A DNA stretch of 33,882 nucleotides, from assembly GCA_021029095.1 (NCBI GenBank), contig JAJOHG010000279.1:1-33882 (forward strand). The letters run 5' to 3'. A program made the position numbers and the translations under genes. This document shows, piece by piece, positions 1 to 10,173 of this stretch. The notes beneath the pieces are model-generated. The model ran no database searches. It was not told the DNA's origin and saw only the letters and a list, made by a program, of their open reading frames with translations. Every line of letters begins with the position of its first letter. The stretch's first letter is position 1. Origin of the DNA: Phellopilus nigrolimitatus (lineage: Eukaryota; Basidiomycota; Agaricomycetes; Hymenochaetales; Hymenochaetaceae).

Positions 1-589
1 TACGACTCGGTGACCGCGCTGGGCGGGTACTACCCCTCGGAGCGCGAACGCGAACGCGAGCGCGAGCGCGAGCGGGAGAGGGAGCGCGAGCGCGGGCTCG
101 CGATGCACCACGGGGACATCATGACCGGCCTCAGCCTGTCCGTCATGCCCGCGCCCGCGCCGCCGAGCGCGGGCGCGGACGAGTACGGCGAGTACGCGGA
201 GCACCCGCCGCCGCACCACCACCACCACCACGCGCCTCGCGCGGGCGCGGCGCACGCGCACGGCCACGGCCACGCACACCGGCGCAGCCCGTCGGCGAGC
301 TCCGGGACGGGCTCCGCGCGCCTGTCGCGGTCGCCGACGCTGCACCGGCCGGGCGCGGGCGCGGGCTCCGGGCTGTCGGCGTACGCGCCGTCGCCGCCGC
401 CGCGCCCGGCGTCCGCCCAGACGCACAACACGCACGCGCAGCGCATTCCCAGCAGCAGCACAGCCCGGCGTGCCGCCGACGCTGGCGAGCATCATGCACG
501 CGTACCCGCCGCCCGGGGTGCCCCTGCCTGGCGCGGCGCACAGCGCGCGGTCGTCGTTCAGCTCCGAGGGCGCGCTGGCGCATGTCTGA
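1..589 (+). CDS. 3' end of a low-complexity protein gene (partial)
   Basis: The 5' part lies outside the window. Frame 1 is open from base 1 and encodes an (Arg-Glu)n tract (about 38-90), a His run (about 217-231), His/Ala-Gly stretches and Ser/Pro-rich linkers, as in disordered tails of fungal regulators. Past about 420 the better protein-like frame is frame 2, giving TLASIMHAYPPPGVPLPG and ending with TGA at 587-589. A 40-nt GTACGC...CAG intron at 381-420 would join the two frames exactly. It is very short and GC-rich, so a frameshift is an alternative. If frame 1 simply continued, the stop would be at 712-714. No domain is visible, so no function is proposed. Confidence 0.5.
38..92 (+). 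repeat. GAGCGC-type hexanucleotide microsatellite (Arg-Glu repeat)
   Basis: Imperfect tandem hexamers gagcgc/gaacgc/gagcgg run for roughly 55 bp inside the partial CDS and translate to an alternating Arg-Glu tract. Such RE repeats occur in nuclear, RNA-linked proteins, but nothing else here supports that role. Length variation between strains would be expected. Confidence 0.75.
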
Positions 590-2352
590 GGATGCCAAGG
601 GGCGCGATGATTCGGGGGAAAGCCCCGGCTCTCTTTCGTTTCGCTGGGGCGGTCTGTCTGTTAACCTTATTCACCTTTATGTTCCTTGCTTTCGCTGAGG
701 ATTGTTTTGTATGATTCAACTTTTTTCATTTGGATGTCGCTCATTTTTTTTCCCGACCCCTGTTTGTCGCAAAAGCTCTTCAGAAGCTCCGCCGTTTCCC
801 CCACACCTCACCGTTCTCCTTCGCTTTCCCCCCGCCCGCAAACGCACTGCCCTCCCTACTGACCTGCACTGACAACTTCCAGACTCACAAACCCGCTTGT
901 TTATTAGGAGGTCCACTCTGCTGTATACTACTACTGCACTCCGCGCGCGGCCAACCAGCCGCCCGCTGTACGATGTTGTTCTGCTTTTCTTCTTACCGAA
1001 ATCCGAAAACCCGATGTGTGATGCCGATTGGTCGTTCGTTGTAAGCCGACGTGTGTGTGTATGCTACTCTGGCTTCCACGCTTCTGGAATCGCGGACGTG
1101 CGAAGACTTGCGTTCGGCCCCCGGCCTCGCCCAGCCCAGAGCGGGCTTCGCGCCCTACACACACTCTGGGGTGGGCGGGCCCGTCTACGCCCTCCGAAAG
1201 GAGAAGGAAAGGGGGAGGGGAAGGGAAGGGGCCAGGTCGCTGCGCCACGGTGCGCTGTGCCTGCGCGCGGTGGCGACGGGCGGCCGGCTTTCGTTTCACC
1301 CCCTCCCCCACCGTAGACGAGGACGGCCATATGGATAGAGACTGCGACCGCTACTTCCGCAGGGACCGCCGCACGTGGGACTCCTGCCGCCGCGAGGACT
1401 GTGCTGGCATGGAGTAGTATATGGGGCTGACATCTTTCTTTCTTTTTTCTGTTTCTTTCTTTTTACTTTTCTTTTCGTTCTCTCGATCTGGATTCTGAGT
1501 TTTGGCGTGATCTGCTGCGCGCTGGTATTGGACGGAGATTGTGTGTAGTGGAATATATGTAATACTAAAGAAAAACTAACTGGATGGGGCTTGAGCATGA
1601 GCCACACGATAGAGCGCGGAATAACGGGAGCCCGTGCCGATAGGATGGATGATATCATCTCGGGAATGCGAGCTGTGGACTAAGACGGTCTGTGATAGTT
1701 CCCTCGGCAGCACTTGGGTTGAGCCTTTACCCTCACGCCCCAAATCTTCACCCAGTGATGATGGGAGGTGCTCGCACACGATCATGAGAAGAAGGCTGTC
1801 TGGAACGGTGACGAATATAGAAGCCTTCCACTCCGCAATGATCATCACGGGCGAAAAAAACAAAGTGAGGATGGTTGGACATAATCATGCATAGCGCCGA
1901 GCTCATGGGGGTCTTGTTTTCTCGAAAGAGAGGCGAAAAGAAACATAAGGGGCAAGGGCAAGAAAGAAGAAGAAAAAGGGAGAGAGAGAAAGGAGAATGT
2001 AGTGATGTTGTCGCGACGAACTTGATATGGACAGTTTCTATGCAGATCATCTAGCGAGGAAGCGGTGCTGGCACGCGGATGGCCGCATACACTTCCCTTT
2101 TCCCTTTCCCCTTCGATAAAACAAGTCGCCCCGCCCTCGCATCTCTCTCTTTTCCTCTCCCATCGTCTTCATACAGCCCGAACAGCCTCCAGCGAGCCCG
2201 CCCCCGCCCGCTGCCCCACCTTCCTTAACCACCCGACACTCGTTTGCCTCGCTGAGCTCTGGCTCTAAATCAAAAGCACAAAAGCACAAAAGCGCGTTAG
2301 ATAAAAACAACAAAATTGGGTTGCCAGCAAGGCAGCGACGACAAACAACGCG
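590..2352. other. Intergenic region without a supported gene
   Basis: This 1.76 kb spacer separates the partial 5' gene from the SH3 membrane-protein gene. It contains pyrimidine-rich tracts (for example about 1436-1480 and 2095-2160), a purine-rich tract (about 1920-2000) and several short frames open on both strands that lack conserved blocks or plausible introns. The CT-rich 2095-2160 stretch lies 200-250 bp before the next start and is typical of a fungal promoter or 5' UTR. Confidence 0.5.
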
Positions 2353-4262
2353 ATGGCGCACTCCCCACGCACGCACAAGCGGAACTGGACGGCCGCCGCG
2401 CTCGCCCCGCGCGCTCCGCACCCCGCACCCGTCCCTGGCCTGCTCGGCGACGTGGGCAGCGTCGTCGGAGGCGCAGCCAGCGGAGTCGGCAGCGTCGTGG
2501 GCGACGTCACCGCCCTCGTCGCGCCGAAACAGTCGTCCTCGACGACGGCGAGCAGCACGCACAGCCCGGCGCGACGACCGCGTCGCCCCCCGCGAAAGCG
2601 CCGCCGGCGGTGACGACGACGGCGTCGCCGGAGACGAAGTCGTCTGCTGCAAGCAGCGGAAGCACCGGAGGGTCCGACAATGGGCCGAGCGGAGGCTCTG
2701 GTGCGCCAGCCAGCAGCAGCCCGTCTGCGGCCTCCGGCACAAAATCCCCGCCTCAAGGCGGCGACAAGAACGGCTCGCCGGGGTCCGGCGGCTCGAGCAC
2801 GAACAGCATATCTGCTTCACAGACCGCCGCCAGCCCGGCTGGCAAGCCGAGCGACCCGGCATCTAGCGGCAGCAGCACCGAAAACAGCTCTGCCGCTGCC
2901 GCTAGCCCGACGCCCGTCGTCAATGCCGTCTCCGAGCCGTCCACCACCAGCGCCAGCAGCGCCAGCACCAGCACCAGCACCACCAGCACCAGCACCTCTG
3001 CCACGTTCGGCAAGGAAGCGTCCTCTTCGGGCGTCCACAGCACCGCGACGATCACAGGCCTCGCGGGATCGACGTCCGGCGCGGCGGCGAACGAGGGCCC
3101 CAGCCCCGATCCGGGCTCCGGCGGCGGAGGCGGCGTCAACGGCAGCAGCGACGCGTCCCAGAAGAGCGGCGGCCTCGCGCCGGGCGTCGTCGCCGCCATC
3201 GCGGTCATCAGCGCCCTCGCGCTCGTCGCCGTCCTGCTGTTCGCCGCGCGGAAGTGGCACAGGCAGCGCCGCGCCCTTCGCCTCAAACACTGGGCGGAGA
3301 AGAGCACGCGCCGCGGCAGCGCCTTTGCGTTCCTCGGCGGCGGCAGCGGCAGCAGCAACAATAGCAGCAACGGCGGCGGGAGGGGCGAGAAGGGCGGGAG
3401 CCCGACCGACGGGTCGCGTAGCAACCGCAGCAGCTTCGGCACGACGTTCGACCAGGGCCTGCGCCCGTTCACGCCGGAGGCCGTGCCCGCCGCCCCGAGG
3501 ATCAGCCCGCTGCTCGAGCCGTCCGCGTCCAACTTCACCGAGTTCTACACGCCGCGTGCGAGCAGCGTCTCGCCGGGCCGGAGCACGCCGTCGAGCCTCT
3601 TCACCCGCCCGACGCTCCCGCACCCGGAGAGCGCCGCGGGCGCGCACCGCCGCCTGTCCGACCGCTCGTCGCTCTTCTCGCTCGGCAGCGCGGCCGCGGC
3701 CGAGAAGGACGCCGGCGCCGATGCGGGCGGGCAGTATCTCCTCGTGCCGCCGCTGCAGATGAACACGCCCGGCGCACAGCAGCTGAGCCCGATCTCCGTG
3801 GGCCCGTGGAGCCCGAGCGAGCGCTGGTCCTTCCCCAAGCCTCCGCCTGCCTCGTCCGCGGGGACGCCGCCGCCCACGAGCGGCGAGACCGCGCGCGCGG
3901 ACGACCCCTTCGCCGACCCGGGCGCGGCGCCGCTGCGCCGTGTGTCCGCGTCTGACGCGTCGTCTGCATCCAGCGACGGCGGCGCGACGACGCCGAGCGC
4001 GGTGACGTGCCGCACGAGCGCGTCGGCGGAGCTCATCAAGCGGCCGTTCGTGCCGACGCTCGCGGACGAGCTGGCCGTGCGGCGCGGGGACGCGGTGCAC
4101 GTGCTGCAGAGCTTCGACGACGGCTGGGCGCAGGTCGCGCGCGCGCACTCGGGCGAGACGGGGCTGATCCCCGTGGACTGCCTGCGCGAGGCCGGCGAGG
4201 CGCTGCCTGCGTTCCTGGCCGCGCGGCGCGTCAGCAGCTGTGGCGGCGCCGTGGCCTTATGA
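2353..4262 (+). CDS. Single-pass membrane protein with cytoplasmic SH3 domain (Fus1-like)
   Basis: The likely start is the ATG at 2353. The N-terminal part is Gly/Val-rich without a clear cleaved signal peptide. A long Ser/Thr/Ala/Gly-rich segment (about 2560-3170) suggests an O-mannosylated ectodomain. A hydrophobic helix at 3186-3248 is followed at once by a basic stop-transfer segment (ARKWHRQRRALR). A Ser/Pro-rich cytoplasmic region follows, then a C-terminal SH3-like domain (about 4041-4194) with the ADELAVRRGD, DDGWAQV and GLIPVDCL blocks in SH3 order. This architecture is that of yeast Fus1 and related basidiomycete proteins, linked to polarised growth or cell fusion; the role here is inferred. 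The frame changes between the N-terminus (frame of 2353) and the long frame ending at 4262. A GC-rich intron of length 2 mod 3 near 2497-2564, or a frameshift, must join them. Confidence 0.7.
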
Positions 4263-5888
4263 GAAGTTCCGAGTTTTCTATGTGCGTGTTTTTCGAGTAT
4301 TGAGGCGAGATGGTCTGGTTGACTGAAGTGACTTTACAGCAGTGTTCACCCCGCCCTCCGCCTTTGTGCTCGTTACCGCCTTTCAGACCCCCTGCGACTC
4401 CCCGTGTCGCGTCCCCTCCCACCGAATCGGAAATGAATGCTCTACTGATATGTTCCTAACTCCATATTGACTGCTGGGCCGGCGCGTTTCGTTCCGCTTC
4501 CAGTCCGGCCTCAGCGCGGTTCGCCCTATCCTTAATTCGCTTCGCTTCCCCGCTTCTCAGACGCTGCCGATCCTGTTTGTTCTATGCTTCGTCGTCGCAG
4601 TCTATATGCCGTTCGCACTCGCTGACCTGCGCATATGTTTTTTATCTTCGTACATCCCGCTCCCGCGCTTCTTGCTCCAACACGGAGTAGGCATACATAT
4701 ACTGTACAACTTCCCGCGCGTCCCTGCGTCTAAACCGCCTTACCATCTTCCCCCCGGCGCACACGGCACCGACATGCCAATGCCAATATGTCCCCCCGCT
4801 CTATACCTCGTCCCAGGCCCCCCTTCTTGTGTTGTATCATTTCGTCGTTCTGCTGGCTTCTGCGTGGGGAGGAACCCGATTGTTTTGTAGCGTGTCTCTG
4901 TCTGCCCGTATTTGTGTCCGTCCCTTCTTCGACGTATTTCTGGCTTTAGATGTCTCCCTGCGTGCGTATATATATAACAGAAAATGGAAATGTCTTTTTT
5001 TCTTTTCTTTTTCGTAAGGAGTGTGTACTGTGTGTGAGAGTGCTTGTGCGCACGTAATGTGTGTTGGGGTTTCGACGTCGTTTTTGGCGGTTTGTTCTAA
5101 TCCTCAGAACGCACGTCCGGGCTTGAGTTTCTTGCCCTTCTGGCCTGCTTTGTTTTGCTTTGCTTCGCACTTACCTCTGAGCGTTCATACAGTATACCAC
5201 ACCTCCCTTAAACACCGCTAGGCCCCCACATCTCCTTTAGTCCTCACTAATTCTGCCCCCTGCTTATATATATTTGAAAAGAGGACATACATCTGTCCAT
5301 TCGCGAGTGCGGAAGAACGGGCGTAAAATCAGCGTCTCTTCGACATTGTGCAACCACAATCTACGGTTATTGATTACTTGGACAGAAAGCAGCAGGGTGT
5401 GCAGGAAACTGCTGACTTCGTGTCTCAGCGTGACCCTGGCAGATCCTCTAACACGCGTCGTCAGAGAAATCCACTCTGTGGGCGTGACAAATGCTTTATT
5501 TTCTCCGTAGAACCCCTTTATCTGGTTTGATTCTATGAACAAAGTGTCACAGCGACTACACAGAGTGCTCATGGCATTCATCCTATAACTCATTTTTTAA
5601 TAGAAGTAGCGCGGTCGGCCATCATGTTTCGAACTGAAGCCCCGATTGCGATAGCGAAGTGAGAATGATACAAGCGTTTCCAGTTCTGAGGAGCATAAGC
5701 GAGGGTTCCTTGTGTGCTTACCCGTTGTAATGCGCTATCAGAAATAAAAGAAGAAGACGGGCGCAACCCTTTCTTACTGACAGAGGAGAGCGTCGTCTTG
5801 CTGAGCAGCGGAGTCCGAAATAAAGTTGTTATTTGGAAGAATCGAAATTGTGTATGTTGAAGCGGAACAAAGTTGCTCGGCGAAAATA
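4263..5888. other. Gene-poor spacer, 3' flank of the SH3 gene
   Basis: No convincing gene is seen. The first 150 bp is presumably 3' UTR. The rest is CT-rich and T-rich with short frames under 110 codons on both strands, none with recognisable motifs or splice-connected partners. Base composition drops visibly here from the very GC-rich block to the left. A 109-codon minus-strand frame (5264-5593) was considered but has nothing to support it. Confidence 0.5.
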
Positions 5889-6169
5889 CAGGTGGGTGTA
5901 GAAAATGATGTTGATCGACATGGACATCCGGAAAAGGAAATATAGTCTCAGCACCGTAGATAACCGTTCAAAACCTCCACATCCTACCTTTCATGCCGCC
6001 CAAAACTCGACTTAATTTGCAAAACATAAACCTTTTGTTGGCTGCACGCAATTTGACTTGCCTCAATCTCAAGCTGCCACGGAAAAAAATAAAACAATAG
6101 ACAGGTTCAAGAATACGTTTCCTTTTTCGGATGTCCATGTCGATCAACATCATTTTCTACACCCACCTG
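5889..6169. mobile_element. MITE 1, Tc1/mariner-like, TA target duplication
   Basis: The 281-bp element has about 52-bp terminal inverted repeats (5889-5940 and about 6118-6169) that match with a single mismatch. It begins CAGGTGGGTGTAG and ends with the exact complement. It is flanked by TA on both sides (5887-5888 and 6170-6171), the target duplication of Tc1/mariner/IS630-type transposases. The interior has no transposase, so it is non-autonomous. The inner end of the repeat (CCGAAAAAGGAA) is shared with MITE 3. The near-perfect repeats suggest a fairly recent insertion or active selection on the ends. Confidence 0.9.
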
Positions 6170-6539
6170 TAGCGCCTGAGCTTCAGCCTTTTTAATCAAC
6201 GTTTCTTACCAAACGTTGAAACTCCGCTATGAACGTGCATTTTGCGAGTCACGTGATTGTGTAGGTTTTGCACGTGCCGTACGAGAATCATCGCCCCCTT
6301 TTCCATTGCCAAGGTGGAAGCTCGTCCTCTGGACTTGTCATGGACTCTTTGTCGTTGAGAATCTAATAAATTATCCTATCCTTACTCCAGAGCAAACCCC
6401 CCTCCCCCGATCTCTTCTGTATGAAGCTCACTATCCGGGCAGCTCTAGATTCATAGTCACGAGAACGACGGGCTGCAAGACACTACCTTTCCTTCCTTTA
6501 TCAGTCGCGCATGACCCAGATACGCTCCCCGTTCCTTCA

Positions 6540-7656
6540 TCTACAATGCTCTTTCTGCGGGTAATCATCCCCGCGCCTCGTTTTTCTTCTGTTTCACAGA
6601 TTGAAGACAACGATCTCGTGGTTTGTAGCGCATCCGCTGAATCCGGGAAAGGTAGTGCGTGCTTGCCAAACGCCGAGATGTAAATGTCTCATGCCCCTTC
6701 CCTGTCCTGCCCTCCGCAGAAGGCCGTTCAGTCAGGTCTATACTTCACGTTAGCTGGGAACGGTCCGAGGTGACACTGTATCTGCCGAGTTCCCCTGCTT
6801 TAAGGGAACGTGCACTGTAACTCCAAGACCCAAGTAATTGAATGTAGAACTGGCATGAAAGCAGCGCATGTGAAGACCCTATGGCTCGACCTGACGGAAG
6901 GAAATGGACTACCAGCAATCACCTGAGCATTCGACGTGTGTCGCGCAGAAAGAAATGACGTCGGAGGGCTTCTGGACCGGATTTCAAGGCGACCCATCCG
7001 GGAAAAGGAAGGTTTGCCTTTGGAGCTTAGACTTACTTACTTGGTGACCGGGAAAGACGTCGAGTGACGGCACCGCGTCTACTTGCCTAAACGTTATCGG
7101 AGTACCAGCCCCGAATCTAGCGGCTTTCCGTTTTCTCGAGGTCTGCCGTCTCGTGCCTCGAGCTTCTTTGTTTGATGTGCGTGGTTATTTGCCTCAAGGC
7201 CAATCGAATTCCGTACATTATACATGGCTTCCCGCGTGCTTGGCATGTCCCACAAGTTGAAGAGCATGACGGCTTCATCTTGGACTCAGCTGATTAAAGA
7301 TTCGTATGACCCGCCAATACCTCGCAAGATCACGTTCATTCATTTCTCCTAGGCCGGATACCACAGAAGACATTTTGAATCGGTCACCGGGATTTCCTTG
7401 GTACAGGTGATTCCGGAGAGCCCTTCTGGTGAATTCCGAATGGATCTAAAGGCTTCGTTAGAAGAGTCCGAAAACCCAAGCTCCCGAATTAACGACTTTG
7501 CCGAGAAAAGTATGTGTCAAGAAGCTTTGATTCTTCTCTGCAAACCTCCTCAAATTAAGTCCCGTGTTTAATTTACTGACCTCGAATAATATTGCTCACG
7601 CAGAATGTTGTCACACCCAGGAGGAAACGACAGACAAGCTGGTTTTGAGCTGAAGG
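6540..7656 (+). other. Unresolved multi-exon gene or gene relic
   Basis: Several coding-like blocks lie in order on the plus strand but could not be joined with confidence. An ATG at 6546 opens MLFLR, followed by a GTAATC...CACAG intron and a block with IEDNDLVVCSASAESGK. A later block after a ...CGCAG acceptor (about 6952) reads TSEGFWTGFQGDPSGKRK. A longer block after CTCCTAG (from 7355) reads HFESVTGISLVQVIPESPSG and onward to RINDFAEK, ending at a GTATGT donor (about 7509). A last block after a CGCAG (about 7605) runs to a stop near 7654. In-frame stops and competing frames around 7200-7360 mean this may be a pseudogene. The family is not recognised. Confidence 0.33.
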
Positions 7657-8039
7657 AATGTGACCATCTGTCATGTTGTTCAGTAGCTAAAGCGAAATAC
7701 TCAATGAGTTTCGTTCATCTCCTTTCTCCCTTTAGAATAAGAATCTAGGAATTCGTCGGGTCACAATCTGTGGAATAAACGAAGTCAGTATATGCTCTCA
7801 CTGACACTCAAAACGTATATGTGGAAAATGGGAACGGCAGAGATTATTGACCACAAGTATCGCTGGAAGAAACTGTATGGCTATATGGAATAACAATGCC
7901 ACCTTCGCATTACTACGCGTTTCCCCCTCAATTCTTTCCCTTACCACCCCATCACCAGTGCATCTTTCCCCTCCTCCCAACTCCGCGGCTCCTCCCCCTT
8001 TTTGTTTCGCAAACAGCGCACTAACCGAATGACACTTGA
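7657..8039. other. Spacer without a recognised gene
   Basis: This is the shared 3' flank between the unresolved plus-strand blocks and the minus-strand small gene. It contains a C/T-rich stretch (about 7920-8010) and only short frames. No RNA gene or repeat was recognised. Confidence 0.5.
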
Positions 8040-8470
8040 TTAAAACATGAGCTTCGCAAATAGCTCCTCCGTTCGCCTAGCTGAGTACAATGGGCTGCAA
8101 TGCTGCAGCAGTGCGTCGACGGTCTCGAACATGGCATTTTCATCTGCGGCGGTAGAGGCGGCGCAATGTGAACGAGCAGAAGTTCCCGTGACCTGCCAAT
8201 GCGCAGTTAATATCATGTGTTTAGTTGTCCGGGTGAAAAAACTCCAGCTCTGTTCATCGTCCATACCTGAAAGCCTCGAATCGAGAGCGTGACATAGACT
8301 CGCACTCTCTCCAAGAGCTCAACGCTTGCATTGGCCTCGTATGCGGAGGTTTGGCCGAAGAGGCTATACTCTACAATCCCGAAGGACTGTTCGTCAAGAG
8401 CGCGTTTCAGCTCTTCCTGGAAGAATGAGGGCGGAGACTGAATAGTGGGCGAGGCGGATTTCGAGGTCAT
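8040..8470 (-). CDS. Small two-exon protein of unknown function
   Basis: Exon 1 is 8470-8267 and exon 2 is 8192-8040, joined by a 74-nt intron with donor GTATGG and acceptor GGCAG. The product is 118 residues from the ATG at 8470; an in-frame ATG at 8515 would add 15. The protein is compact and well composed: a Ser/Pro-rich start, FFQEELKRALDE, then VEYSLFGQTSAYEANASVEL and an alternating hydrophobic strand (RVRVYVTLSIRGF), and a helical C-terminus ending FAKLMF. The small alpha/beta character and the SLFG motif recall small subunits such as Mediator or GSKIP-type proteins, but the resemblance is too weak to name it. Both exons are open and the join is in frame, so it is probably a real gene. 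Confidence 0.6.
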
Positions 8471-8515
8471 GGTGACAAAATGCGGAGACTCAAGGCTAGT
8501 GGAGACGACGAGCAT

Positions 8516-10173
8516 TATAAGGGGAAGGTCATATTATTTGCCAGCATTTATGTAACGCAGCGGGACGAGGAAGTAGAGAAGTTTGAGCGTAAAGTTAACG
8601 CGACGGACTTCTGAATAGACGCGATCTGAGTCTAATCGGCCCAGAAACACGGTCAAATATTGATCACGTCAGCTAGCGATAGCTACGCGTCGGCTTTTTC
8701 CGGCGTCCCTGAAGTATTCAATATATCCTCAGAGGTTGACATTACAGTGAAGGCGAAAAAGTAGGTCGCATAGAGAATATTATGACTGATCTAGATATAT
8801 GTAGACGTGACTGATGCGAGCTCCAATATAAAATAGTGAATCACTTTTTTGTAGAGTACCATCCTACTCGACTGATGATGTGGTCCTATTTTTCTTCAGA
8901 GTAAAAGCTGTATTTCATGAATGCATGCGAATGTTCCGAAAATTGCCTTGTAGATCTATAGTATACCTGTGTTACTCGTAGTAATGAATTACGGTTTCCA
9001 ATCGACACGTACAATTAAAGGTCAGCGGTCTTCCTCCCCGTCGCAAACGATCCTTTATTGGACCTTCCCCTTCCTATTTCTAAATTTCTGAGCAAGCTAG
9101 ACAGATGATCTTTTGATTGCGCGGATAAACATCGCTGTCCGCGGCACCTGGTCAATTGAAACCAGCGTTCAGGATGAACGTTTACTGTAGAAAGGTCTTG
9201 CTGCGATGAAACTGCCGGAACTCGGAGATAGAGGTGCAGCGGGAATCCTCAGGAGAATCGGAGGTTTATAGCGGACCGTGAACTACAATTTCAAGGTCTT
9301 CTGCCCTATAAGAACACCCACAGTTTCGCACAATACAGATCAACACGATAAACCGTGTCGAGAAGCAAGTCATGGCATTGCGGGAATAAATCAGATCACA
9401 AGTGAAAAGACTGATTGATATTGTATCCTGAGTGACGCCGTTGGCTAGTCGGACAACATGAAGTTAGCTCCCAAGATTGAGACATCCAGTAAGTTTCATG
9501 ACAGAGCGAGGCAGATAGCCAACGAAAAAAAAAAACCCCCCGCAATGGCTTGCTGCAGCTAGAATCATTTCTCCAGATCTTCCTAATGAAAAAGTAATTA
9601 AGACATCTATGGGTCTCTGGCGACTATTTCGCCTAAAGCCAGGGAATCTTGTCTCAGGTCTGGAGTAGTCCTTCTTCGCAAAGGTTCTTTTCCTCGAGCA
9701 GGAAGCGCATGCAGCTTGTAATAGCCATTGGTAGACAACCGCCTGGGCGTATTATAATTGATTGTTGCATTTTGCCATTGGCTAACTTGGTGTGTTAACT
9801 CAGAGAAAAAATGGTGGAGGCGCACTACTGACAGATCCGTCAAAGACGGCTAAGCTCTCTTTTCCCCTCATGTCCAAGAGGCATATCCTGAGCTTACATT
9901 GTCACGCAGCTTTAATTAACGTAAGTTCCGAGTCCCAAAGTGCACTGGCAAAGGAAGAGCTTGAGAATATTAGCAAAGTGCTTTCAGTGTCGCGGCGCAG
10001 GCGGCTTGATCGCGACCCCCGCGGCTAACTGCGGACGCGTCGTGACAGACACGTCTCGTCTTCACGCAGTCCGTACCGTTGCTCAACATCTTCCGGCCAG
10101 CATAATCTGCTTTGTCTGTATTCAAAACTAGCGACTATCTCATCTCCAAGTGTGCGGCGGACGTGCTTCTGAA
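8516..10173. other. A/T-richer spacer upstream of VPS45
   Basis: There is no convincing gene across 1.66 kb. From 8516 to 9600 no frame exceeds about 60 codons on either strand, so it is probably decayed or regulatory DNA. Frames at 9607-9843 (minus) and 9792-10131 (plus) overlap one another and have no motif support. The last 100-150 bp should hold the VPS45 promoter; no clear TATA element was found. Confidence 0.5.

Noticed and set aside
2047..4148. Long minus-strand frames (up to 443 codons) and a 360-codon plus-strand frame overlapping the SH3 gene
   Set aside because: They are Arg/Ala-rich by-products of very high GC and lack any domain, whereas the SH3/TM frame has ordered domains.
5264..5593. 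109-codon minus-strand frame
   Set aside because: There is no motif, no nearby splice partner and an unusual composition; it is probably chance.
6216..6683. 155-codon plus-strand frame
   Set aside because: It crosses an apparent promoter or UTR-like C/T-rich segment, lacks motifs, and conflicts with the better splice-bounded blocks beginning at 6546.
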